In this document: one piece after another, positions 1 to 11,195 of the stretch
Position numbering within the stretch: position 1 is the stretch's first letter
Layout: each line of letters starts with the position of its first letter
NCBI RefSeq assembly: GCF_040436345.1
Contig: NC_133218.1
Coordinates: 29,137,210-29,201,209 of the forward strand
Direction: 5' to 3'
Source: Pagrus major
Taxonomy: Eukaryota; Chordata; Actinopteri; Spariformes; Sparidae
Length of the DNA stretch: 64,000 bases
Made by a program: the position numbers and the translations under genes
Notes under the pieces: generated by a model
Told to the model about the DNA's origin: nothing
The model's database searches: none
Seen by the model: the letters and a program-made list of their open reading frames with translations, nothing else

Positions 1-1367
1 TGTATAGTACCATGAACTGCACATGGATTCATCTGTAGGCCATGGATGGAGCTGCCATTTCTGTCAGTCTTTGAATTCACCAGCCATTGCTTTGTTTGCT
101 TTTCTTGTACAGTGTCTCAAGGTGTGATCTGAAGCATTCCTCTTTTTTTTAAATAAGAGAAAATTATATGGTTTCCCTCCCCCTCCTGGTAATCCCCCGG
201 TCAAGGACAGATTCGCCTAGTTCCATCCTCAAACAGCTCGTCCCTGAGATAATAGCTCCACCATCAGCCGTCTGCTGGAGCTCTCCTCCGGGTTGCAGTA
301 CGCCTTGTTCCTCCACTCTATTTGTTTTTGTCTCCTCTCGCTCTATTTCCAGTGAGAACATCTGAAGTCAAGCCCACAATATGTGATTATCCTCCCAATG
401 ATTTCTCTGCATGACACAAAATCCTGTCTTTCACATTCAGTTGCCACCTTGGAGTGGATCCACCGAGCAGGTCCTGCAGGTTTAAACACACAAAGAAGAC
501 AGGCTTTATGGTCAAACAAGCAGAGTGGGCTCGCTTTGAGTAAAGCTGCACTGTATCTGGTCTCTGATCAGCCACACCCTTGTTCCTGTAAAAGTCAGGA
601 TTAAAAGCATATAAACGGACCAGCAGTGTGAATTTATCTTAATGGATTGTGTCGGCAGGGTCAGGGCACAGTTTTTATGTCGCAGAGTGTGTGTTCAAAG
701 AAAAACCACACCACAACTAGCTGGAGCATGTTTCCAGGAGTGAACGTGAACGTTACACCTGCGGTCCATCAGACACTCCCCCCACTCTCGTGTTTGTGTG
801 AGGTTGGCCGGGCAACAGTAGCGTTCCCCTGCGAGGTTTCACACTCTGCGACTCGGTGTCTTCACGGTTCACTAACACTGTAAAGTTTAGAAAAAATAAG
901 CTCGGGCCGTGTGCCATTTAATTAAAAAAAGGGAGCAAATCAAGGTGTCAAACTGACGAGTTTTTTAATTTACACCTGCGCCAAACTGCTCGACCGTTAG
1001 ACGCGCGTGAGACCCACCGATAGCTAGCTAGCATTCACATTAAATTGATGACGTTAAATTGTTTTGAACACGTCTAATAACCATCAACCAGGTGAGGTAA
1101 CGAGTCTCAGCCCTTAACGTTAGCTGTCTTCTGGCTAGCTTTAGTTAGCAACCCCCTTTTTTTTTGAAAACGTAGACTTCTCTGACGGTGACACGCCAGG
1201 ATCACACCGACAGAGCCGTATCAATCTTGGGGGCGCCGTGTGCTTACTGCTGCTGCAACATGAATCCCTTTAAAGCCGTTTATAGTCTGTGGCTTCCCGA
1301 CTAAAAAAAAAATGTATTAAATGAGTCGCACGGTTCATATCTAACGTTACAATCAGAAATGCTTTAC
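1..1367. other. Unassigned DNA left of a candidate first exon
   Basis: No exon here can be assigned to a known protein. The segment 900-1260 carries several GTTAGC/GCTAGC motifs of a kind often seen near fish transcription starts. Reading the minus strand, an acceptor-like site (a pyrimidine tract ending CTGCAG) lies just before position 473, and another (CTTGACTTCAG) just before 362. Short minus-strand reading frames run through 343-473 and 164-361, but neither resembles a family I know. If the GC-rich exon at 1368-1600 is real, this stretch is probably its first intron plus one or two more exons. Confidence 0.3.
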
Positions 1368-1600
1368 CTTGTGTGTGTGGGGGGGAATAACGAGCAGCTC
1401 CTCCGGCTCCTCTCACTGCAGCACTCCACTGTTTGCAGCTGGTTGCCCGCAGCGTGCAGCCGAGTCGGCGGGGCCGCGGATTCATCGTGAGCGCGCACAA
1501 ACGGGACGAAATTGCCCCCACTGGACGCCGCGTGCTGCTGTGGGCTGGCCTGCTGTGTATAGAAATAAATAACAACACAGACAGACGTTTGAGTGCCAGG
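1368..1600 (-). promoter_or_regulatory. Candidate CpG-rich promoter and first exon of an unidentified minus-strand gene
   Basis: About 230 bases are rich in CG dinucleotides, unlike the AT-rich surroundings. On the minus strand the segment ends in a good donor, AAG|GTAAAG, with the exon's last base at 1368. An ATG at 1485 stays open to that donor for 39 codons. The predicted N-terminus is rich in Arg, Ala and Ser and lacks acidic residues, which would suit a mitochondrial presequence, but it could equally be untranslated. Joining to the acceptor before 473 keeps the frame open to a stop at 343-345, giving 82 codons. I do not recognise this product. The gene would run out of the window on the left. 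Confidence 0.3.
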
Positions 1601-1865
1601 GCTATCTGCTGGCAAGCGCCTTAGAAAATATGAGACCCCTGTATTTACTTGTTTGCAGGGTATGTGTTATGTATGTAGAATTATGTGTGTGCATGTAGGC
1701 ATATGCGTAATGTTATATTTTATCTTTATCTTTCCATCTCTCTATCTTATTGTTATTTTGCAGCTGGTTTTCTTACCAGCTATAAATTAATCTTCAGAGG
1801 GCCTAAATGGCGGTAATGTGTATATGACAAATAAAACTTTAATTTAATTATTATTATTATTATTA

Positions 1866-2041
1866 TTTTTGTCCTTTTCATGGCTTTATTTGATAGGACA
1901 GCTTGGAGAGATGACAGAAGGTGGTGGATGACATGCAGCAAAGGGCCACATGTCAGACTCAAACCCTGGGCTGCTGCAGCAAGGACAAAGCCTCTGTACA
2001 TTCAACGACCGCTCCACCAACTGAGCCACAGGAGTACCCCT
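1866..2041 (-). repeat. tRNA-derived SINE, minus orientation
   Basis: Read on the minus strand, the segment begins with a tRNA-like head. It has an A-box-like block (TGGCTCAGTTGGTGGAG, complement of about 2012-2028) and a B-box-like block (GGGTTTGAGTCTG, complement of 1954-1966) at normal polymerase III spacing. A tRNA-unrelated body follows, and the element ends in a run of ATT/AAT trinucleotides around 1846-1866. It resembles a SINE seen widely in percomorph fish genomes, which I recall without a formal family name. Base changes from a perfect tRNA head indicate an old copy. Confidence 0.75.
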
Positions 2042-2534
2042 AACTTTAATTTTAAAAGAGGGATATGCTTTTTATTATTTTAACAAGTGGACAATACAAA
2101 GACTATGTAAGAAGGGAACTGTGTGTAATTGTGTGTTCCTATCCTGTGTGTGAATTTTTATTATCATATCCACCCTAATTTGACATTCAAATTTCACGAT
2201 TAAAGCATGAATGAAGCTGACCACAGTGCATTTTTGTGTTCCTTACTCGTGTCCTGAGAAATGAAGGGCTCCAGACCCACTAGAGGTTCAACATCATTGC
2301 CAAGGTCACCTGGCAGCCCTTTAGGGGTTGAATGGGATCCAACCTGGGATCTCACATGACAGTATCTATACCCAGCACAGGACAGGACACAAAGGGTGAA
2401 AACCAATTTAAAAGAATATACCACTGAAGTGAAGGCAGTGACCCCTCAGGGGCAAGGTGGAAGGATAAACAGCAGTCTCCTTTAGATGATGTACAGGCAA
2501 AAAAATGAAAAGCAGGACAAAATCTAAAGGTAAC
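2042..2534. other. Intergenic spacer, no gene seen
   Basis: This spacer lies between the SINE and the inferred krtcap3 polyadenylation site. A minus-strand frame of 74 codons at 2200-2424 has no recognisable domain and no splice-site support. Nothing else was identified. Confidence 0.4.
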
Positions 2535-4747
2535 ATTATTAAAAACCTTTATTACAATTCTACATTAAATGTATATACTGCTAAAAAAACATAAAGCAAA
2601 TAATGAAATGTACAGTTCATCCATATTTTTCTTTTTTTTAAATCAGGAAATCAGTGTAACACACCTTTAACTAGTTTACAGCAGGGTTGAATCAAGGAGA
2701 AATATGAGTGATGGCACTGGTTTTATCAAGAATTTAAATTTCCCCTGTATCCCGTTTAATATGTCAATATATGGAACATTAGCGTACCAATGTACTTTGG
2801 GTATATATTGACACTTTATTTTGTCCTGGATAAATTATGTTCATTGACAAGACTCAGCTAGTTAAAGGTTTGTATCAAATGTAGGTTTTCAATTCACACA
2901 ATTTCAAGAAAATAAGTCATCCCTGATAATCTAAGTAATAATGAATTACAAACAAACAAAACTAACAAGCGATTTCATTATTAATTATTAAAATATAAAA
3001 ATCTGAATTGTGATTACATTTATAAATGCACTGCTTAAGTAAACCTCAGCTATGGGAGATCCTTGACTGCTGCCAGCACATCATTACAACATCACAACAT
3101 TAGACTTCAGTTCATGATACCACTATCAGCCTGTCTGCGGCACATCAAGGCTGATCATACTGCCTGAAATGGCTAAACAGACCTCTTTTGATTGTATCAG
3201 TCAACACGATGTCAATATTTATCCCTCCAGCCTGAGGATTAGCATTGCGTGCTATGATTCCTTTCCACACAATTGAGCGCGGCACTAGATTAACCGTTTC
3301 ATGGCTGATCCGATCTTCTCTGTGGTTGAGATGTGGGGGGTCTGTGTCAGCTGAGAGGCAGCTGGCCTAGATACTGGTTTAACCTCTTAATATGACCCCA
3401 CATGACATTCAGCCGCAGTACACTGTACATACACAAATGCACTCAATCTACACACAGCTATGCTGCAGTCCAGATTATTTAAATTCAGGGGTTTCAGAGC
3501 ATCTTTCCTATAAGATCCTTTTTATTATCCCCATGATATGGCATTTTAATCTGAATTTGAAGTGATGACACCTACTGTAACTCTGGATGCACACAGAAAA
3601 AGATTTAAATCATTGAGCCATTTCAGTTTCTCTAATCTATAAATGACATTTATATCACTGCACATAGGGATATTTCTATGAAATTCGATAAATTCTAGCA
3701 CAAGGCCGACACATGAGCAACAAATTATGATGTGGTCAAAAAAGTTTTTAAAAAAAAATTAACCAAATGAATAACAAACAAACATATAAAACACAGTTCA
3801 GTTGCTGTACCTGGTGTGTGTTTAACTTGCCTAATAGTTTACCTACAACATTCAGCCTCAGTGGAAACTCAAACATGTCACTAACTGCAGTTGTCCTGAT
3901 AATTACCTAATAATGCAAACTACTTTCAAGAAGGGCAAATTAGTAAGTCAAATTTAATTTAAAGCCAAATACTTTATCCACAGAGTATAAAAGATAATTT
4001 GGTATTTTATAACAAACCATACAGGCTACATGCTATGACTTCACATTAAAATTAATTAATGCTATAAGCAGCTATCATTAATCATAATTATTTCTGAGGA
4101 TCAGTATGTAGGCAAACATTGAGGAGTGGTTTCAACTCTGGACAAACAATACAATATTAAAAACATTAAGAACAATAAAATGGGTTTTGCTGATAAGAGA
4201 GTTCATACAGGCTGAAATAGTGTTAAGTGTGGCTAGATATAAAAATCAGCTTTCTTCATAAACAAACGTTTCTTCATACTGAAAGGCATACTGATAATGG
4301 ATGGATACTGATATGACAACACTTATATCTCGTTATAGCTTTTACACAAGTATATACACACTGAATCTCCATTTTGGAAGACAGGTGTTGAAACGTTGTT
4401 TATGTGAGTTTTATGATGTTTCACTGTGAGTGATTTTAACCCACTGTAGTGTTTCATCAGGTATAGATGCACTGAGAGGAACCCAACTATATTCTGCTCA
4501 CAGCTGCAGACACAATATAAACTGTTTGGTTTATAAGTGAAAGCAAATACAGCCATTTGGTGACTCAATGTTTTTGATAAAACAAAAAACCTTGTTAAAC
4601 TTGTTAAGTTTGTTAAAACTTCGCTCCTGTTCCTCAGTGACACTCTGCTAAATCTGCTAGTCTCAATTATACAGGTGCAGCAGTGCCTTTTGGGATTTAG
4701 CTGTGCTCATCTACATGGAGTGATGTCCTTCCTGCTTTTTGCTCCGT
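2535..4747 (-). other. krtcap3: krtcap3 3' untranslated region
   Basis: About 2.2 kb of AT-rich sequence follows the krtcap3 stop codon on the minus strand and has no coding signal. A canonical AATAAA (complement of TTTATT at 2548-2553) lies at the far end, so cleavage is inferred near 2535. Other AATAAA-like motifs exist and shorter isoforms are possible. The extent is an inference; the sequence shows only the stop codon, the signal and the lack of other exons. Confidence 0.5.
2548..2553 (-). terminator. Candidate polyadenylation signal of krtcap3
   Basis: AATAAA on the minus strand, about 2.2 kb past the krtcap3 stop codon. It is the last canonical signal before the SINE-bearing spacer. 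Confidence 0.4.
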
Positions 4748-7706
4748 TTAGGCGTCAGGGTTCGAGCGCTGTCCAATCAGGCACTGGCTTTGGGGAGAGC
4801 GCTCAGCTTCTTCCTCCAACTAGAAGAGAGAATGGAGGGAACACAAAAGTGAAAGGGGTTATATGTTTTTTTGACTTTGAGAGACAGACCAAGTGGGAGG
4901 AGATAAGTGTGGATAAATTGTATGTGTGTTTGAGTTAGACCGAGTGTGTGTGTTTGTGTGCACTGCTGAGTCAGACAGAGATTCAGGTAGACACCTGCCC
5001 CCACGCAAAAACACACACACCTGCTCTTTGATGAGGCGGTTCCCGCAGGGTGCAAGCCCTCTGAGAGCCAATCCAACGATGAAGCACCAGACAGACAGTC
5101 CAGCCTCAAACGCTGACAACACAGCACAAGGGATCCACAGCGCCAGGGTGGTTTCCTGAGGGACAGGAAGTGATGTAAACGAGGAAGAAAAAGTGTGAAA
5201 TAAAATAACACTATGAGGTTGGACGTCTCTCCTGAGATGTTTTTATTGAATTTCATGCCTCAACGGAGCAAAATGGGGAGAAACAGAGAGAAAGTGGGGT
5301 TTAGACTCACATAGATTCGTGTTGAATCAAACGGGCATCTGGCACTGACAGGTGACCGAGCATTGACGGGCACTTCTGTGTCATTACATCCCAGCATCAA
5401 GCCCTGCCCATTGTTGACCACGGTGATACTAATGGCCAAGAGGAGCCCAGTGCAGCATGCTGCTGAGACTAGGGTGTTCAGGAATGATGTAATTAGAAGT
5501 CCTATATGCTGGAGACACAAAGACATCTTATAAAAACAAAATGAATGACTGGAGTGATCATATCAGTAGCTGAAAACAAATAAAAATTCGTACCAGTTTT
5601 ATCACACGAAGGTTCCTCGACAGCAAGATGGCAATAATCCCAGACACAATGCTCTGTGGGTTTCAAATGACAAGACGATTGTTTCAGCTTAGCTTTGGCA
5701 CTGAGGAGGGTTTATAATGATGTGCCACGTGAAGTAACCCTGGCCCCAAGGACGTGAGGTGGCATTTTCTAGTGGCGTGCCAAGCTGAGAAGACTTAGAC
5801 TCAAAGAACAGAAATGATTCTTTAATAACAGTAAGTGAGAGTTCACCAAAGGAAAGCCAGTAAGATATATTTTGTAACTTGTCTTTTTGCTCTGTCTGTA
5901 TTACCTGTAAACCCTGTAATAGTATGTTTGGAGTACCTAATAAGGAGAACATGTCAAAGAAAAGTGACATCAACACCATCTAATCATCAACAGCTGCAAG
6001 TTGATCTGACACGATGTAATGAAACCTGCCCGAGGGCAACTAGTGAAAGAGTCTGAAAAACCAGCTCCATCATAATGGGCAAGTTCAGTCATGATTGGTG
6101 AGAAAAATACACAACATTATACTGAGCTAACAGTGCAAATCACTTTTGATGTTAACTTTGAATATATACTGTGTGTGTTGTTCTGATGCAGGGACAAACA
6201 AAAGTCACAGGGGTGAATTCAAGACTGTAACTAATGGGAAAAAGTTCTGATAAATATACCAAGATTGCTTCAAGCCTCAAGCACTGAAGGTTTGACATGG
6301 AAACAAAAGATGAATGTCTTAACTGTTAACTCACCAGCAGGCCAGAGGTGACAGAGATGATGTTGGCCACCGTGTATTCAGTGGTGATGTGCTGGCTGGG
6401 TTTGGAGATGTGGCGGAGGACATTGCCATGGACGATAGCACCGAGGATGAAGTTAATATGGCCGACCAGGATGAGAGTTAATCCATTTCTCATCAGCCTC
6501 CTCTGCCTTTTGGATTTATCTGGATGACAGAAATACAGAAAATACTTAACACAGCTAACATCAAGATTGAGACGTTACTGTTTCTATACATTCTGTGTTC
6601 CTTCACACACATGCTGTCTCACAACACTACATATTCACTCATTCTGTGCTATAGCTGGACTGTAACTGGGTTTTAAACTGATATCTATATTTGAGAGTTC
6701 GAGTCCAATAATGATTTCTCTTCTCTCCAGTTGGGAAAACTATGGTGACAGTTTTTTTTAAATGACCTCAAACCTTATTTGGCATTTCTATACTGCAATT
6801 TCTTGTTAAATATTGGCCCACATGTAGGCTACTCAGACACATCTGCAGTAAGTAAATATCAGCCCTGTTGATTTATGGGTCTAGCTCTATTCTGTATGTG
6901 CAGCTCTGTTGATGGTGTCATGTTAGAGGACATATTCTCATCTGCCGAATGACTTCTTTTCCCAAATATCGCTTTTCAGTTTCCTTGATATCTAATAATC
7001 GGTATCGGCCCTGAAAAAATCATATCGGTCGACCACTATTAAGTATCATCAACAATATCAAAAGGCCTTTATTTTGTAAAGCAAATATAGAACTACTTAA
7101 CTCCAGTATGTAAACTAAAGTAAAATGAAACTGAAGTATTGGACTGTTGCGTGAACATAAATATGATATGATCATATAATAGTAACATATGATTCGCATC
7201 TCAATTATTCTGATAATTCAGAGTTCATGCTTTTCTTTCTGGGTCTTATAAATGCACAATCAACAGTAGGCTAGGTTGCTTCACATGGAGGCTGTTACTC
7301 TACAGTTTACTCTGAAGGGCTGGACAAAGGCATTTGCATAGAAAGGCTTCCCTCACTCTCACTGTGAGACCTCCTGTGCACTGAGTCAGTCAGAGATAAG
7401 AGGAAGCAGTGTGATACTTAAAACCTTCAAATTATTGATCTCCTGCCAGTCTCTTTAAGTGTTGACAGCTCATTTCCTCTCAGGATAAACCAGAGCAATT
7501 AATGTCACACATACACGCATTAATACAAGTCACACATGCAGCGTTGACAAAATGAAAGCGTATCATACCTGCAGGCCTGATGCAGTTAGTTACACCCGAG
7601 GAGGGAAAACTAACGGCGGACACATAAAGCTGTAACATCACCACATGCGTGTTATCAGTTACAGGTATCATTTATATTCGGAGAATCACTCACCTACGCC
7701 GCACAT
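4748..7706 (-). CDS. krtcap3: Keratinocyte-associated protein 3 (four-pass membrane protein), complete
   Basis: Five coding exons on the minus strand: 7706-7694, 6519-6335, 5653-5594, 5508-5311 and 5155-5021, with a final exon 4819-4748 making six segments in all (13, 185, 60, 198, 135 and 72 nt). The sum is 663 nt, 220 residues plus stop, close to the roughly 240 aa of human KRTCAP3. Hydrophobic segments lie near residues 16-36, 57-80, 87-112 and 153-178, the topology of the TMEM54/KRTCAP3 family. Family-typical stretches include RRLMRNGLTLILVGHIN, the TRIY...LALWIP region and LRGLAPC. A sequon (NDT, N128) and two cysteines (127, 144) sit in the loop between spans 3 and 4. The start ATG lies only 13 nt before the first donor, and the split codon GAT joins cleanly. 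The last exon encodes a short acidic, polar tail. The molecular role of this family is poorly known; it acts in membranes. The gene lies downstream of nrbp1 on the same strand, as I recall for human. Confidence 0.95.
6950..7040. repeat. Fragment of a 'TATCGGTCGACCACT' fish repeat
   Basis: In krtcap3 intron 1, short AATCGGTATCGG and ATATCGGTCGACCAC blocks match the end of a dispersed element with TATCGG motifs that I recall from many teleost genomes. A related stretch sits near 56867-57040. Only one end is clear. Confidence 0.5.
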
Positions 7707-7870
7707 CTCTCTGGTGTGTCGCACGTTTCGCTTTAAATAAATCAATGTCCGTAATTTTTCGAGCACCTGTCCAGCAACACAAACTCCAACGTCCCTCTGT
7801 CCACTTCCTGTATGACGTCAGCAGACTCACCTGTGGATCACCTGCAGCTTGCTGGACGCTGAGGGGCGCA
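7707..7870 (-). promoter_or_regulatory. krtcap3: krtcap3 proximal promoter and 5' UTR with CRE and ETS sites
   Basis: The sequence has a perfect palindromic cAMP-response element TGACGTCA at 7813-7820, and an adjoining ETS-type site CAGGAAGTG (complement of 7802-7810), about 100-115 bases upstream of the krtcap3 ATG. No upstream ATG occurs between these sites and the start codon on the minus strand. CRE plus ETS near a start is a common TATA-less promoter arrangement, so transcription probably starts around 7780-7800. Binding is an inference. Confidence 0.6.
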
Positions 7871-7895
7871 ACAGTCTTTACATATTCATTATAAG

Positions 7896-8460
7896 CAGTG
7901 ATGGGATGTAACTAAGTACATTTACTTAAGTATTATACTTGTGTGTAATTTTGAGATACTTGTACTGTAATATTTCCGTTTTTTTGTATACTTTAAACTT
8001 GCACTCTACTACATTTTTGAGGCAAATATTGTGCTTTGTACTCCACTAACTTTATTTGATAACTTCAGTTACTAGTTATCTTGCAGATTGCTGCCTCGGA
8101 GCCAAAGGAGGACATTTTTGAATAAATTTATTTATATTTCATTAAAAAAAAAACTGATTAGGATAAGAAAAATGTTGAATATCAGATCCAATAATCCGCC
8201 AGGCTGATGTGCAGTCCACCCATTGTTTACAGTATATACATACATGTAAATATATGTTTAATTTAGTTGTATTTGTATTTTTGATACTTACGTACATTTA
8301 TTTCCAGAAAATTACTTTTGCTACTTGAGTACATTTAATATCTGATACTCAAAGACTTTTATTCAAGTACTATTCGTCTGGGTGACTTACTCTTTTACCA
8401 CATAATTTTTTCAATAAGATATCTTTACTTTTACTCAAGAATGACTTTTGAGTCACAAGA
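7896..8460. repeat. 'AAGTACATTTACTTAAGTA' interspersed repeat
   Basis: The segment opens with GATGGGATGTAACTAAGTAC and closes with ACTTTTACTCAAGAATGAC. Internal TACTTGTACT and CTACTTGAGTACATTTA phrases recur. The two ends are roughly inverted versions of each other, as in a non-autonomous DNA element. I recall the phrase as very common in percomorph genomes. It fills most of the gap between krtcap3 and the nrbp1 3' end. Confidence 0.7.
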
Positions 8461-8560
8461 CCTGAAAACCCCAGAAAAGCACAACAGCACAAAAAGGTAA
8501 AAGTCAGGAAAACTTTCTTTTAAAACCTGCTAAAAATAACAAAGTCAAGCATTTCACACA

Positions 8561-8566
8561 TTTATT
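8561..8566 (-). terminator. Candidate polyadenylation signal of nrbp1
   Basis: Canonical AATAAA on the minus strand about 2.6 kb past the nrbp1 stop codon, with cleavage inferred near 8545. Confidence 0.4.
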
Positions 8567-8761
8567 TGAAAGAACAGCCATACTTTGACCGGATAAACGT
8601 CTCAGATAAGACACACAAATTTACTGACATTCATGTCATATACAAAATATAAGACTTTCCAAATGTAACCAAGAGCTCACATCCTAGAGGACAGGCTAAA
8701 GCTGCCCATCCCCTTATGATTATTCAATAACCAGTTTCAACACCACCAATACTTAGGGTGG

Positions 8762-8763
<2 letters not shown>

Positions 8764-8800
<37 letters not shown>

Positions 8801-8829
8801 AGGGAGAGAGAGAGAGAGAGAGAGAGAGA
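8764..8829. repeat. (GA)n microsatellite
   Basis: About 66 bases of AG dinucleotides, interrupted by a short GGGA block, lie within the inferred nrbp1 3' UTR. The transcript would carry a (CT)n tract. Confidence 0.95.
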
Positions 8830-11195
8830 TCACATTGCTTGGTTTTCACCACTTCTCTACACAAGAAGTGGTGTACTTACATTCTCCTGGCTGACTTTAA
8901 AATCTTTGGAGTATACAATCTTACAAGTTTACAAATGCACATACAAACAGGAAATGAAGTAAACAATGCATTAAGAGGGACTACACACAATGCTACACAC
9001 GTGACGTATAGCAAAAAAATGCAGAGTGGAGCGCAATAGTAGCCTGAATATATATTAAAAAAAAAAAAAAGAGTGGAGATCAATGGATTAATATGATCTC
9101 ACCAGTGAGGTGAGCAATTTAACATAACTCAACAACCAGCATCAGAGGAAATCTCTGTCTGCAAGCTCATACAGTAGTAGTTGAATTAAATCGTTACTAT
9201 AAGACACTTCCAGTATAATCTCAATAAAATTCTGAAAGAAAGGAAATTTAGTCCATCAAATAGTATCTAACTTGTTGCTTTGTTGTACTGAGAATGTGTT
9301 TTTTTCTTCTATGTAAGATCCTGTATGAGCTTCCAGACACAGTAGTACCAGTAGTCCACAACGAGTTCTGAGCCAAAATGTCGCACGGGTAACTCCCTGA
9401 TCTCAGTACAAGTCTAAACAAGACCTGCATGATGTCAAATTCTGTACTTAGCCTCTGCACTCTGTGAAGGGTAATGTCAACCCACCAGGTCCCAGTTTTA
9501 TTACATGGATATCAAATGAAAACAATAGGAATAGGAACAAGAAGAGTTGTGTATTGGCTCAGACGCTCAACAATGTGGTCTCTGTGTGACATCACAGTAA
9601 ACAAAAGGGAAGAAAAACACGTAATATACAGTATCCGGGACATAAATAAAACGTATGACGTTCGGGAGTAGGTCCTCTTTCTACAGCATATGGCAGCCGA
9701 GTTCAGTACACACGTCTCACATGAATGAATTTTAAAGGCAGAGAAGCATGTGTGAACCCAACAAGCAGCAAATGGTAAAACAATGACTAAAATCACAAAA
9801 TCAAACTGAGAAAAGAGGACTTTAAGGCTTGTGCGGAAGAGTTGAGCAAGTTATACAAACAAACACACAAACAGAAAATTCAGTAACACTGACTTCACAG
9901 TACCTCAAAGTAACCAGGGATCCATTTTTTCCAGAGATTATTGGCATGACGCTTGCCCCAAAGGCTTTAAAAAATTATTACTTATGGGTATTTGTCTTAC
10001 TGAGAAAGATGCACCTCTGCCATCCAGTTTCAAACTAGTACATATATTCAAAGGGCAAATCTGTCACGTTATATGTAGGTGTCCAGTCAGTGTTGATGGT
10101 AAATGTAGTCAATTGAAGCAATAAATTCCTCATTGTGTTGTATGTTGACTGCGAAAGCTATGCTCCTGCTAAAGAAAATCTGTTGCTTTTCCAAAAGAAG
10201 CAATTTCAGCTTAGATTTAGCCTTTGTGTAGCCAGGGGGCATTCTGCTGCTCATTAACAAAACTTGTTCTCTTGCTTGTAAAATAGTAAAATAATTCCAA
10301 CAGCAAAAATGGCATCCAAACATCTGCAGTAGGAGAGCTCTTTTTTCTTGGTCAACATGGCACGCACAAATTAATTTATGCTTCAATTTACTTTACTGTT
10401 ACCATCAACACTGACTGGACATCCACATAAAACATAGCAAAATTTCCCTTTAACCTGTTAGATGACTGGATGGTCCAAACACATTACAAAAGTCAAAGAG
10501 ACGTGAAATGTTCTGTCGTATGAGGAAAAACAAAAATGAGAAGGGGAACCAAATTAAATGAGGATGTAGAAAGATTATATATAATAGTATAGTGATAGTT
10601 TTGCTGGTGGTCAACAGGTGCAGAATGGACTATTAGAATTTAGAAGTACAACAGTAGCAAGAGCCGAGTATGTGGTGCGAGTCCAGTGAAGGCCTTAATC
10701 AGTCTCGATTATGTTTTAGACAATTCATAACGTAAACACCTCACACTAGAATACAACTGTGCGCTTGAGAAAAAAAGAGGGTTTCAACATAAAGCTGCGA
10801 TGAATCTAGTCAGTACTCTTGTGATTAAGTGTCTGTTGCAGCATTAATGAGGTTCACCTTTTAATTATACTTAATAGCCAACTTAGTAGCCATCTCATTC
10901 AAAACAACTCCACACATATATGTATGTTTTGACTTTTAAAATAAAAATGTGAAATCACTCCAGGTGGCTTCTTTGGAGTCACCTGGACTCTAAAATTGGC
11001 TTTATGTTGAAGGTTTTGTGTGCTTTAAGGAAGTTTTAATCCCTAATGCAAAGGAAAAACCCACCGTTTTGGTCACAGTACCACCTAAAGTTAAGTAGAA
11101 AAGACATAAAAAAAAAAAAAAAACTAAACACAGTCACCGAGTTGAGTAACCAAAAAGAACATGTAACTGGGTTAAGAGAGTGTACTAATGTGTCG

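Larger units (their letters stand above)
8545..11195 (-). other. nrbp1: nrbp1 3' untranslated region
   Basis: About 2.65 kb follows the nrbp1 stop codon on the minus strand without coding signal. AATAAA (complement of TTTATT at 8561-8566) lies at its far end, just before the repeat at 7896-8460. A GA microsatellite lies inside. The extent is inferred from the signal and the absence of further exons. Confidence 0.5.

Noticed and set aside
1954-2029. A functional tRNA gene from the A-box and B-box
   Set aside because: The anticodon arm and the acceptor stem do not fold as a tRNA. The SINE body and the AT-rich tail follow.
4777-5256. 159-codon minus-strand frame spanning two krtcap3 exons
   Set aside because: It reads through an intron in the wrong frame for the family. 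The spliced model reproduces KRTCAP3 and explains the region.
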